A stretch of DNA of 64,000 nucleotides, taken from the NCBI RefSeq assembly GCF_001270745.1, contig NZ_KQ434758.1:1-64000 (forward strand), given 5' to 3'. The notes under the pieces were generated by a model. The model did not search any database and was not told where the DNA came from. It worked only from the letters and a program-made list of their open reading frames with translations. This stretch comes from Jiangella muralis (GTDB lineage: Bacteria > Actinomycetota > Actinomycetes > Jiangellales > Jiangellaceae). Of the stretch, positions 36,001 through 43,704 are shown in pieces; the stretch's first letter is position 1; each line of letters starts with the position of its first letter. The position numbers and the translations under genes were made by a program.

Positions 36001-36763
36001 CCGCGCCGGAGTCCTCGCGCGAGCGCCACAGCTCCGTCGCGCGGCCGGAGTCGACGCCGTCGTTGCTGGTGGTGCCGTCGACGCTGAGCGCGATGCCGGT
36101 CGAGGGGTTGAGCAGGTCGTAGCCCACCTGCTCCTTCGACGTGCGGATGTTCGGGTCGACCCGGTCGCCCCCGGCCAGCCAGCTCTCCTGGTAGGTGTCC
36201 ACCAGGTCGCCGCCCAGGGGGAAGTTGCCGCCGTCGCCGGGCCAGCGCAGCTGCTCGAACGCGTCCTCGGCGAAGCTGACCGCCGGTGTCCCCTGCTCGG
36301 TGAGGGAGGCGTCGGCGCGGTAGGTGCGGCGCAGCGTGTAGTCGAGTTCGTCGGCGCCGGCCCGGAACGTCCAGACCTCGTCGGCCACCGAGGTGGCGAA
36401 CCGCACCTCGACGGTGTCGCCGGACACCTCGACGGCGGGGTCGGCGCCGAGGTCGAGCGACGTGACCTCGCCGGCCGCGGTAGTGACGGACGAGTACAGG
36501 CCGCGTGCGCCGTCGAGCACCTCGTGCCCGTCGACCTCCAGGCTGCGTACCGCCGCCGCGCCGTCGACGTCGAGCTCCGCGCAGTACCGGTCACCGCACA
36601 TGGTCACCGTCTCGGCGGCGTCGTCGGCGGCCACGGACCATCCCGCGGCGTCCGTGCCGCCCGCGGGGTCGGGCGGGGCCGCGCCGGCCGGCGGAGCGGC
36701 GGCCGCCGCCGTCAGCACCAGCAGCGCGGCGATGGTGGAACGACCTGCCTTGCGGAGCGTCAT
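33065..36763 (-). CDS. Large secreted six-hairpin glycosidase-like protein
   Basis: The product is 1232 residues from ATG 36763, with CAGGAGAG upstream; the longer start at 36829 lacks a ribosome site and overlaps a likely operator. Signal peptide about 1-28. An N-terminal beta-sandwich (30-330) is followed by an (alpha/alpha)6-type domain (about 345-690) with PSGRVICCYPGFGSTWGHDY, FNGYTTALLYDALTRW and PAWGLYHYGYGFQPEYD. Then come beta domains, one NEW3/Ig-like (about 975-1080) and a terminal jelly-roll of carbohydrate-binding type (1078-1232). The CAZy family is not recognised. It probably trims the polymer outside the cell before import; the gene is first in the minus-strand operon. Confidence 0.75.
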   Translation of the reverse strand: MTLRKAGRSTIAALLVLTAAAAAPPAGAAPPDPAGGTDAAGWSVAADDAAETVTMCGDRYCAELDVDGAAAVRSLEVDGHEVLDGARGLYSSVTTAAGEVTSLDLGADPAVEVSGDTVEVRFATSVADEVWTFRAGADELDYTLRRTYRADASLTEQGTPAVSFAEDAFEQLRWPGDGGNFPLGGDLVDTYQESWLAGGDRVDPNIRTSKEQVGYDLLNPSTGIALSVDGTTSNDGVDSGRATELWRSREDSGAVLNLAVLTSASGLRYAGPNPLGYGYQTTKNGTPVFAPVAVTAGQTDEVTLRVAAADVDDFYDLGELRGVNEQALSAAINDYARWMMQDADKGASTEQPQLQSEVPPLEMHWIAQLLQLFPEPNAIAAFEAGLEDIRDHLIEPSGRVICCYPGFGSTWGHDYGDQVPGFALGVAMAYELSGDDEWLAGMQGGVDRAIDHLITNWTDPETRFVRNVNPELSEADYDNDYWESSTGEFNGYTTALLYDALTRWSALERDVLGDQERAGELAELAATIKEHYNREVADGGFWSGDTQTFLYGTGNQDALYLPVNAAVLKTDLAGLDRRRAIVAAVEEQNATHNYDLHPMNVRDLYVEGATARTAGKGGENGGWYGAPDGDYYAGLPLLGDPQVLQTAAASFLLRYQADGFHGATAWDRDKPLSETASGVWFPTTVMPAWGLYHYGYGFQPEYDRLVLAPYVTDAMSGSAVDYTWRGVPLTVTYDDPVSFRVSLRGTLPTPLTVRWLNQEPGAEYRVALGPDRPQTITAGPDGTVEAEVPAGTRGPLWARCLTCELPPTADTGDGEPALRDYDPGDAATRSDSYEQVGMRIAVGPRPVEVTSLGRFKADGNSDVHRVKIVDVEGAVVASAAVDMTRDADRDGFVTAALSEPVTLQPGLYYVVSSETRGGDAWYDAGGTVEAGPGITVLGAVSGRQFEVAAEGSTSYGPVTFGYREVGEPQPWLQTLVEPRTVRARSGEELTFDVTVWGQAGAPLAGELTAELPDGWTAEPQPFEAPTNGAPASVTVPVTVQVPPDAPTGDARLTFTATGPDGLSSARTATVSVANLLFDFDDGTTQGWQGGPGVGGVRAVPAMANGPGVPYAGTHLLEFDGGPMVDADPRTISVEPEQPLDLSHASTFYAHVNSYGAWPLSPDSYEVTITLHSGEESISATSEYEANVWNTAAVDVSSWEHRDAVTRIDVTYVVNVAGEYRLFFDLDSVGYDT

Positions 36764-36815
36764 GGCAACTCTCCTGTCAGGGTCCAGCGTCGGGAGAACG
36801 GCATCGCGGCTGCGA

Positions 36816-36828
36816 TTAAACCGTTTCA
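36816..36828. promoter_or_regulatory. Candidate LacI-type operator
   Basis: TTAAAC-C-GTTTCA is one base from the palindrome TGAAACnGTTTCA that many LacI-family repressors bind. It lies 53 bases upstream of the start of the glycosidase gene at 36763 and in the gap shared with the divergent LacI gene. Confidence 0.55.
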
Positions 36829-36994
36829 TATTTCGGCGAAACTAGCGCCCCGTTTCCGGCCCGTCAATACCCTGGCGGCGGGCGCCGGCGCCATTCGCCC
36901 GGCAATGAGTGCAGGTCGCTGGAGTGTTTAGCGCTGCCCACGGCATGGCATGATGTGTTCCGCGCCACCGATCGCAGGGGGTTGATCCGGTTCA

Positions 36995-38023
36995 ATGACG
37001 AAGCAGAGTCGCGGCCGCCCGCCGACCGGGATCCGCGAGGTCGCCCAGCTCGCGGGCGTCTCGATCGGGACGGTGTCGAACGTGCTCAACAAGCCCGATG
37101 TGGTGGCCGAGCGGACCCGCGAGCGGGTGCTCGCCGCCATCGAGCGGCTCGGCTTCGTGCCGAACCGGGGTGCGGCCGACCTGCGCTCCGGGCGCAGCCG
37201 CATGATCGGCCTCGTCGTCCCCGACATCACGAACCCGTTCTTCGCCGAGGTCGCGCGCGGCGCCGTCGACGCCGCCGGCGAGAGCAACGTCGCCGTGGTG
37301 TTGTGCAACAGCGATCAGGACCCGGCCAAGGAGGACCGCTACCTCGACGTGCTCGAGGAGCACCGGGTGGCCGGCGTCGTCATCAATCCCGTGGAAGCGA
37401 TCCCGGCACGGCTGGCCGACCTGCGCGACCGCGGCTCCAAGGTCGTCTGCGTGCACCGGTCGGTCAAGACCACCGACTATTGCTCGGTGGCGGTCGACGA
37501 CGTCCAGGGTGGCCGGCTCGCCACCGAGCATCTGCTCGGGCTCGGCGCCCGGCGCATCGCGCTGGTCAACGGGCCGGTCTCGCTGCGCCCGTGCGCCGAC
37601 CGCCGGCTCGGTGCCCGCCAGGCGATCAAGGCCGCCGGACTGCCCGCCGACGCGCTGACCGAGGTGCAGCAGCCGGCCATGACCATCAAGGGCGGCATCG
37701 AGGCGGCCGACCAGCTGCTCAAGGGCTCGCGGCGGCCCGACGCGGTCTTCTGCACCAACGACCTCCTTGCCGTGGGCGTCACCCGGCGGCTGACCCAGGC
37801 CGGCCTCTCGGTGCCCGGCGACATCGCCATCGCCGGATACGACGACATTGACCTCGCCGCCGAAGCCACCATCCCGCTCACCTCGGTCGGCCAGCCGAAG
37901 TACGGCCTGGGCTACCGTGCCACGGAACTGGTGCTCGCCGAGATCACCGCGGCCGACGGTCACCGGCACGAACGCGTTGCGTTCCACCCGCAACTGACCG
38001 TCCGCGAGTCCTCGCTGCGCTGA
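36995..38023 (+). CDS. LacI-family transcriptional regulator
   Basis: The 342-residue product has the LacI helix-turn-helix (GIREVAQLAGVSIGTVSNVL, then hinge RVLAAIERLGFVPN) and a periplasmic-binding-type sugar-sensing domain ending with GDIAIAGYDDIDLA and a C-terminal TVRESSL. It sits divergent from the glycosidase-ABC-GH127 operon with a palindrome between, so local repression relieved by a sugar is the likely mode. No own operator beyond the one named was seen. Confidence 0.92.
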   Translation: MTKQSRGRPPTGIREVAQLAGVSIGTVSNVLNKPDVVAERTRERVLAAIERLGFVPNRGAADLRSGRSRMIGLVVPDITNPFFAEVARGAVDAAGESNVAVVLCNSDQDPAKEDRYLDVLEEHRVAGVVINPVEAIPARLADLRDRGSKVVCVHRSVKTTDYCSVAVDDVQGGRLATEHLLGLGARRIALVNGPVSLRPCADRRLGARQAIKAAGLPADALTEVQQPAMTIKGGIEAADQLLKGSRRPDAVFCTNDLLAVGVTRRLTQAGLSVPGDIAIAGYDDIDLAAEATIPLTSVGQPKYGLGYRATELVLAEITAADGHRHERVAFHPQLTVRESSLR

Positions 38024-38487
38024 CTGGGGGGTTCAGCAGCGGCCGGAGGTGTGAGCCGCCGTGCTGGATGACGATGTGGACGTCGCCGAACCTGCCGATC
38101 CCGTCCCCGCGTCCATGACGCTTCTATGACGAACGGCGGGGCGGGCAGGAGGCCGTAGAACAGTCCCGCGCCCCGAGTCCCTCAGCCGCCAGGTACGGCT
38201 CGCGGACGGACATCCGAGCCGACCCGGCTGACGCTGCGATTCAACGCACCGCCATCGCGAAGTCCCTGTCGAGGTACTTCCCGCCCTGGTCGGAGACCGG
38301 CAGCACGACATCGCGGGTCACTCGGCAGGAAAGACCCCGGACAGCACGACGGAGGCCCGGGACCCGGCCCCGCCGTCGTCCGGCGGCCTTGCCGTCGTGC
38401 GGGCACGCGGATCGGGTGGCAGACTGGTCAGAGGATGATCCAGGACCTCGAGATCCCGCCCGCCGAAGACGCCGGGGTGGTGTGCCC
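38024..38487. other. Region without a supported gene
   Basis: Short minus-strand stretches (for example GRFGDVHIVIQHGGSH near 38050-38090 and VLPVSDQGGKYLDRDFAMAV near 38250-38310) look faintly coding but fall in different frames, as in a worn-out gene. I cannot name it. Confidence 0.4.
38034..38066. terminator. Possible terminator of the LacI gene
   Basis: An imperfect stem, CAGCAGCGGC against GCCGCCGTGCTG with a small bulge, lies 10 bases after the LacI stop. It is GC-rich and lacks a T-tract. Confidence 0.35.
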
Positions 38488-39075
38488 ATGATCCGGGTGC
38501 CCCGCACAGCGATCGTCGGTATCGCTCTGCTCACGCTGGTGCTGCCGTCGAGCGGTTGCGACGCCGTCTCGATCACCCGGGGTGACGAGGAGACCGCGCT
38601 GCCGCCGGCGGCCACCGAGTCCGAAGGCACCGAGATCTGGGACCTCCGCTCCACGCCGGCACCCGAGGATGTCGGGATCGCCGGCGACGAGACGGCGGTC
38701 TTCGAGACACGGCCCGAGCGACCGATCCTGCTCCAGCTGCCCGACGGGGTCGAGCTGCGCATGTCAGCCCGGTACCTCGCGTTCCGCACGACCGGAGACG
38801 CGACCGACGAAACGGTCACCATCGACGTGAAAACCGCCACGAAACCGCTCGACGAGACCGCGGAACTCCTCATGTCCGTGCTCGAACAGCTCGGACAGCC
38901 CACCGAGACCGTCGCACCTTTCGAGGCCGACGCCGAAGCCGCGACCGGCACCGAGTGGGTACGCGCCGACCGTGTACCAATGCAGCTCGACGATCTCGAA
39001 CTCGGTGTGGTCGCCCGCTACAACCCACACGGCGAGGCCGGGCTCGTCGCCATATCCGGCAGCTGGCAGCCCTGA
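38488..39075 (+). CDS. Putative lipoprotein of unknown function
   Basis: The product is 195 residues from ATG 38488. It starts with a signal peptide and lipobox (LPSSGC, Cys at about 24). The globular part is acidic and beta-rich (ILLQLPDGVELRMSARYLAF, TVTIDVKTATKPLDETAELL) and ends with GLVAISGSWQP. The family is unknown. The final 58 bases overlap the end of the convergent gene at 39018-39734, whose product is also envelope-anchored. Confidence 0.6.
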   Translation: MIRVPRTAIVGIALLTLVLPSSGCDAVSITRGDEETALPPAATESEGTEIWDLRSTPAPEDVGIAGDETAVFETRPERPILLQLPDGVELRMSARYLAFRTTGDATDETVTIDVKTATKPLDETAELLMSVLEQLGQPTETVAPFEADAEAATGTEWVRADRVPMQLDDLELGVVARYNPHGEAGLVAISGSWQP

Positions 39076-39734
39076 CCGACAGCGGCCAGGGTCACCGGGG
39101 TGCTGCAGGTGGGGTCGATCTCGCATCCGCCGGACGTCAGCCCGGTGACGATCTCCGTCAATTCGTCCCGGGACAGCGCGCCCTTGTCGCTGCGCACGAC
39201 GAGCATCTGGAAGTCGGGGTCCGCGGGATCGTCGAGATCGACGATCGCCACCGCCTCGTCCCAGTGCCGGCTGAAGTTGGTGTGCTCCTCGTAGCGCTGC
39301 TCGAAGACCACGGCCTCGCCGACCCCGGTCCGCACCGTGGCCGGGTCGCTCGGCTCCGCCACGTCGTCGATGCTGCGATACTCGCCGTGGCGGCCGTTGC
39401 GTGGCATCGACGGCGAGTCCTCGCTCTCGCAGCCCGGCGAGAACGACTCGAGCGTGAGCTCTTCACCGAGCTCGTAGCGCAGTATGCGGCAGTCCTCGTC
39501 CTTGGGTGAGGTGTCGACGATCGCGGTGTCGATCCGCAGGGCGACCGGCACGTGCAGCGCGACGTCGAGGTTGCCGTCGTCGATCACGACGGGCTTCCCG
39601 TCGTCAGCGGCTGAGCCCCACAGACCGAGGGCCCGTGCGACGAACAGAACGACGAGCACCGCGAACAGGCCGCAGACCACCGCCACCACGATCCACGCCG
39701 TCCTGCCGGGCGCACGCACCTGTCCAATGCTCAT
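39018..39734 (-). CDS. Membrane-anchored protein of unknown function
   Basis: The product is 238 residues from ATG 39734. One N-terminal membrane helix (TAWIVVAVVCGLFAVLVVLF) is followed by an external domain rich in Asp and Glu with four Cys (CRIL, SPGCES, SGGCEIDPTC). It follows the four-helix protein gene by one base and is probably co-transcribed with it. No family is recognised. Confidence 0.55.
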   Translation of the reverse strand: MSIGQVRAPGRTAWIVVAVVCGLFAVLVVLFVARALGLWGSAADDGKPVVIDDGNLDVALHVPVALRIDTAIVDTSPKDEDCRILRYELGEELTLESFSPGCESEDSPSMPRNGRHGEYRSIDDVAEPSDPATVRTGVGEAVVFEQRYEEHTNFSRHWDEAVAIVDLDDPADPDFQMLVVRSDKGALSRDELTEIVTGLTSGGCEIDPTCSTPVTLAAVGQGCQLPDMATSPASPCGL

Positions 39735-39735
39735 C

Positions 39736-40467
39736 TCATTCCGCAACACTGCGCAGGATCTGCAGACCCCCGACCTGGCGCGCCAGCACGTCGGCCTCCT
39801 CGACGCTCGCGCCCTGAGCCACCGCCAACAACCGATCGGCCGGCACCCCCGCGGACACCGCGGCGTCACCATGCCGTCTCGCGTACAAGTCGAGCAGCGG
39901 CAACAGCACCTCCGGGGCGAGGACCCGACATCCCGCGGCCCGGGCCCGGACGGCCCTGAGTACGGGCATCGTCGGCACGAGGACGCAGGCGATCATCACC
40001 GCGAGGAACCCAACGGCGAACGGCACCCATGCGTGCGACGGGTCGAACACCGTCAACGCAACGACGACGGCCACGACCAGCAGCGCACCCACCAGGGCAA
40101 GCGCTCTCAGACTGCCACTGAACACCCCACGCGCACGCCCAGACGCGAACATCTTCCGGTGCACCGCGACACGCCCGATGCCTGCGAGCACCCGGACCAC
40201 GCCGTCAGGATCCGCGACGATGACCGCCCCGACCTGACCCGGCGCGATCCGGCCCCACGCCCACCGCGCTCCGAGGCACAGCAGGATCGCCGCGAGCACC
40301 ATCGCCCAACCCCACGGCAGAGTCAGCAGGAAGCCCGCAAGCACGACCGGGACGACCAGGAGCACAGCGATCCCGCCGATCACGATCAACCGCCCCTCCC
40401 CGGTCAGCCTGCCCTCACCCGCCGGGGCCACGGGCAGCTTCCGTGCCGCTTCCTGCGCCGGAGTCAT
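39736..40467 (-). CDS. Four-helix membrane protein of unknown function
   Basis: The 243-residue product has two pairs of membrane helices: LIVIGGIAVLLVVPVVLAGF with WAMVLAAILLCLGARWAW, and ALALVGALLVVAVVVALTVF with VPFAVGFLAVMIACVLVP. The C-terminal cytoplasmic tail carries ADRLLAVAQGASVEEADVLA. It is first in a two-gene minus-strand unit with 39018-39734 (stop and next start 1 base apart). The role is unknown. Confidence 0.55.
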   Translation of the reverse strand: MTPAQEAARKLPVAPAGEGRLTGEGRLIVIGGIAVLLVVPVVLAGFLLTLPWGWAMVLAAILLCLGARWAWGRIAPGQVGAVIVADPDGVVRVLAGIGRVAVHRKMFASGRARGVFSGSLRALALVGALLVVAVVVALTVFDPSHAWVPFAVGFLAVMIACVLVPTMPVLRAVRARAAGCRVLAPEVLLPLLDLYARRHGDAAVSAGVPADRLLAVAQGASVEEADVLARQVGGLQILRSVAE

Positions 40468-40661
40468 CTCGCACTCCCCTCGAGTCGCGCGGCTCCTCCC
40501 CCGGGACCCGCTGTTCTCGCACCCGACGATAGACCGAACACGGTCACCGTCCGGCTCGGCGCCGGCGGCGGCCCGGCCAGCGACGAGCCGGCGTCGCAAG
40601 GTTTCCTCAAGGTCGGCCGTGGATCCTCGCCGCGACGCAGTCGACACGAGAGGACACCCAA

Positions 40662-41165
40662 ATGCGAGCCAGAACGATCCTGACGGCCTTCGCCCTCGTG
40701 GCCGCGGCCCTGGTCGGCCATGGGTCAGCGCCGGACACAGCACAGGCGACGGCGCCGACGACGGCCCCCGCGTCGATCGGGCCCTGCAAGGGGACGACCT
40801 ACTGGGCCGGGATCCGGGGCGGGGACTGGTGGGCGCGATACCCGACCACGTCAAGCGGCAGCTGGAACACGAATTGCTATCTCAGGGAGGGCATGCGCAA
40901 CTCCGGCGTTGCGTGGGTCCAGTACGCCTACAACTACTGCTACGTCCGCAAGCAGCCCTGGCTGGGCTGGCCCGCGATCACCGAGGACGGGTACTACGGC
41001 TCGGCGACGGCGGCAGCGGTGCGACGCATCCAGCGCAACGAGAACTACGCAGGAAATATCTCCGTCGACGGCGTCTACGGCCCGCAGACCCAGCGCAACA
41101 TGGACTGGCCGCACTACTACCGGGGCTTCACCGGAGACGTCACCTGCTTCGACAACACCTACTAG
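40662..41165 (+). CDS. Secreted peptidoglycan-binding-like protein
   Basis: The 167-residue product has a signal peptide (1-29), then a Tyr/Trp-rich domain with four Cys after cleavage. The second half fits a peptidoglycan-binding type 1 domain: DGYYGSATAAAVRRIQRNEN followed by ISVDGVYGPQTQRNM. Such domains attach proteins to the cell wall. No catalytic domain is fused, so it may be a wall-attached accessory or inhibitor-type protein. Confidence 0.75.
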   Translation: MRARTILTAFALVAAALVGHGSAPDTAQATAPTTAPASIGPCKGTTYWAGIRGGDWWARYPTTSSGSWNTNCYLREGMRNSGVAWVQYAYNYCYVRKQPWLGWPAITEDGYYGSATAAAVRRIQRNENYAGNISVDGVYGPQTQRNMDWPHYYRGFTGDVTCFDNTY

Positions 41166-41177
41166 CGGGACGGAGCC

Positions 41178-41193
41178 CGACCGGCCGCGGTCG
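41178..41193. terminator. Hairpin after the wall-binding protein gene
   Basis: CGACCG-gccg-CGGTCG forms a compact 6-bp stem 12 bases beyond the stop codon. It is a plausible terminator. Confidence 0.4.
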
Positions 41194-41295
41194 TCGGCCG
41201 CCTGCACGAACCCTTGCGACCGGAAATGACGTCGCCACTCGGCAGAGAGTGTGGTGGGATGTTCAGCTCACCAAGCCGACGTGCGGGAGGACGCC

Positions 41296-43527
41296 GTGCA
41301 GATCCGGCTGCTCGGGCCCGTGGAGGTCATCGACGGCGCGACCGCGGTCGACCCGGGTACGGCCAAGCAACGTCTGGTGCTCGCCGCGCTCGCGGTGGCG
41401 CCGGGGCGGCCGCTGCCGTTCGACGTGCTGGTCGACCGGGTGTGGAGCGACGACCCGCCCGCCCGCGCCCGCGCCGCGCTCTACAGCTACGTGGCGCGCC
41501 TGCGCCGCGTCCTCGCTCCCGCCGGCATCGTGCGCGAGCACGGCGGCTACACGCTGCACATCGGCGCGGAGCACGTCGACGTCGCCCGTTGGCGCCGCCT
41601 GCTGGAGCAGGCGAGGGCGCGGGCGGAGAGCGAGCCGGGCGCCGCCTGCGACCTGTTGCGCCGGGCCGAGCGTCTCTGGCGCGGCACCGCGCTGGCCGGG
41701 CTGACCGGCGACTGGGCGCGGCGGACGCGGCAGCGGCTGGCGCAGCAACGCTCCGAGGCGCTCACCGAGCTGGCCCGGATCGAGCTGGCCCGCGGCCGGC
41801 ACGTCGAGCTGCTGGACGACATCGGCGGCTGGGTCGAGCAGCATCCACTCGCCGAGCCGCTCGTGGCGGCCCACCTGCGTGCGCTGGCGCGAGCCGGGCG
41901 GCGGGCCGAGGCGATCGACACCTACGCGCGCACCCTCGAGCGGTTCGCGGCGTCCGTCGGCGGCGAGCCCGGCCCCGGCCTGCAGCGCCTGCACGAACGG
42001 ATCCAGCGGAACGATCCGACGCTCGAGGCGGACGAGCCGTCCGCCGCGGTCCCGGCCCCGGCGGCGGCGGCCGTTCCGCACCAGCTGCCACGCAGCGCGT
42101 CGACCTTCGTGGGCCGGGCCGCGGAGCAGCGGATGGTCGACGACGCGATCCTCGCGGGCGGCGGGGGAACGGCGGTGGGCGTGGCCGCGATCTACGGGCC
42201 CGGCGGTGTCGGCAAGTCGGCGCTCGCGCTGCAGGCGGCGCGCGCCGCGGCCGACCGGTTCCCCGGCGGTCAGCTCTACGTGGACCTGCGCGGGGGTTCG
42301 GCCGAGGCCGGGCCGACGCGGCCGCCGGAGGTGCTGGGCCGGTTCCTGCGCGCTCTCGGCGTGCCGCCGCCGGAGGTACCGGCCGACCTCGACGAGGCGG
42401 CCGCCCGGTTCCGGGCCGTCACGCAGCGCCGCCGCCTGCTCGTCGTCGTCGACAACGCCAGTGACGCCGAGCAGGTGCGCCCGCTGATCCCCGCCGGCGC
42501 CGGGAGCGCCGTCCTCCTCACCAGCCGCAGCCCTCTGACCGCCCTCGACGACGCCACGCACGTGCGCCTCGACGTCCTGCCGTCCCGCGCGGCGGGTGAG
42601 TTGCTGGCCCGCCTCGACCGGACCGGGCGCTTCGTCCGCGATCCCGCCGCGACCCGCGACCTGGCCGAGCTCTGCGGCCGGCTTCCGCTGGCCCTGCGCA
42701 TCCTCAGCGCGCGCATCGCCGCCGTGCCCAGCTGGCCGCTACGGGTCTTCGTCGAGCGGCTGGCCGACCAGACCCGGCGGCTGGATCAGCTCGGACACGC
42801 CGACCGCAGCGTCCGCGCCTGCTTCGACCTCAGCTACCTCGCGCTCGGCGACAGCCGGGACCCAGACGACGCGCGGGCGGCGCGCGCCTTCCGTCTGCTC
42901 GCCCTACCCGACGGCACCGATCTCGCGGCCTCCGTCGCCACGCGTCTGCTCGATTTGAACGACACCGACGCAGCGGCGGCGCTGACCCGGCTGCTCGACG
43001 CCCAGCTGCTGCAGAGCCCGGTACCCGGGCGGTACCGCATGCACGACCTCGTCCGCGATTACGCCCGTGAGGTGGCCGGACGCGATGAGCCGAGTGACGA
43101 GGTCGCCGCCGCCCTCGACCGTGCCTGGACGTTCCTGGCCGCGACGGCCCAGCAGGCGGTGGCCGCGGTCAACCAGGCGTGGGCCGACCCCGACCTGCCC
43201 GCGTCGCCTCTGGACGACCCCGGCGCGGCGCTGGCCTGGCTGAACGACGAGACCGAGTCGCTCGTGGCCGCGGCCGCACAGGCCGCGGCCACGCGAAGCC
43301 ACCACGCGATCCCGCTCGCGCTGAGCGCCGTCCGGCCGTTACAACTGCGTTCGGACACCAGACGGCTGGAGGAACTGTGCGCCGCGGCGGCCGAACTGGC
43401 CCTACCGAGGTGCCTGGTCATGTGCTGCGCAGGGCTTCGGTGGGCGGTACTGAGTCGGCCCGGAGTGCGGGGTACGACCGACGACGGAGCCGATGAGCAG
43501 CGAGTAGGCCAGGTCGAGTCCCACTGA
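41296..43527 (+). CDS. SARP-type regulator with BTAD and NB-ARC, C-terminus lost
   Basis: The product is 743 residues from GTG 41296, with GGGAGG upstream. Order: OmpR-type winged helix of Streptomyces antibiotic regulatory proteins (1-90, QIRLLGPVEVIDGATAVDPG), bacterial transcriptional activation domain (about 95-240), NB-ARC ATPase (about 270-560; Walker A GPGGVGKS at 301-308, then LLVVVDNASDAEQVRPLIPA), and a helical part. AfsR-like relatives add several TPRs and reach 900 or more residues. Here the sequence becomes non-TPR after ELALPR near 43410, so the end looks replaced. It would activate secondary-metabolism genes, but none lies nearby. Confidence 0.8.
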   Translation: MQIRLLGPVEVIDGATAVDPGTAKQRLVLAALAVAPGRPLPFDVLVDRVWSDDPPARARAALYSYVARLRRVLAPAGIVREHGGYTLHIGAEHVDVARWRRLLEQARARAESEPGAACDLLRRAERLWRGTALAGLTGDWARRTRQRLAQQRSEALTELARIELARGRHVELLDDIGGWVEQHPLAEPLVAAHLRALARAGRRAEAIDTYARTLERFAASVGGEPGPGLQRLHERIQRNDPTLEADEPSAAVPAPAAAAVPHQLPRSASTFVGRAAEQRMVDDAILAGGGGTAVGVAAIYGPGGVGKSALALQAARAAADRFPGGQLYVDLRGGSAEAGPTRPPEVLGRFLRALGVPPPEVPADLDEAAARFRAVTQRRRLLVVVDNASDAEQVRPLIPAGAGSAVLLTSRSPLTALDDATHVRLDVLPSRAAGELLARLDRTGRFVRDPAATRDLAELCGRLPLALRILSARIAAVPSWPLRVFVERLADQTRRLDQLGHADRSVRACFDLSYLALGDSRDPDDARAARAFRLLALPDGTDLAASVATRLLDLNDTDAAAALTRLLDAQLLQSPVPGRYRMHDLVRDYAREVAGRDEPSDEVAAALDRAWTFLAATAQQAVAAVNQAWADPDLPASPLDDPGAALAWLNDETESLVAAAAQAAATRSHHAIPLALSAVRPLQLRSDTRRLEELCAAAAELALPRCLVMCCAGLRWAVLSRPGVRGTTDDGADEQRVGQVESH

Positions 43528-43692
43528 AGCCCAGGTCAGTACGACGGCCCGGCCTTGCGTGGTGACGAGCACGCCCAGGATCAGGCCTGTGATGCCGCCG
43601 ACGACATCAACCTCGACACCACCCGTCCGCCCCGTGTCCCTGGCGCGACGAAGATCTGCTTGCGCGGTGCCTAATCGGTCTTCCTGCAGCAC
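43402..43692 (-). other. Possible small membrane protein or fragment
   Basis: A 96-codon minus-strand frame holds two hydrophobic stretches (VVGGITGLILGVLVTTQ and LTWASVGLDLAYSLLIGSVV), as in a short membrane protein. It overlaps the doubtful end of the SARP gene, so one of the two is not genuine there. Start and family are unclear. Confidence 0.3.
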
Positions 43693-43704
43693 CTCGCGGG
43701 CCCC

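Noticed and set aside
35171-36931. Long plus-strand frame opposite the six-hairpin gene
   Set aside because: Repetitive Val/Gly/Arg composition and no ribosome site; shadow.
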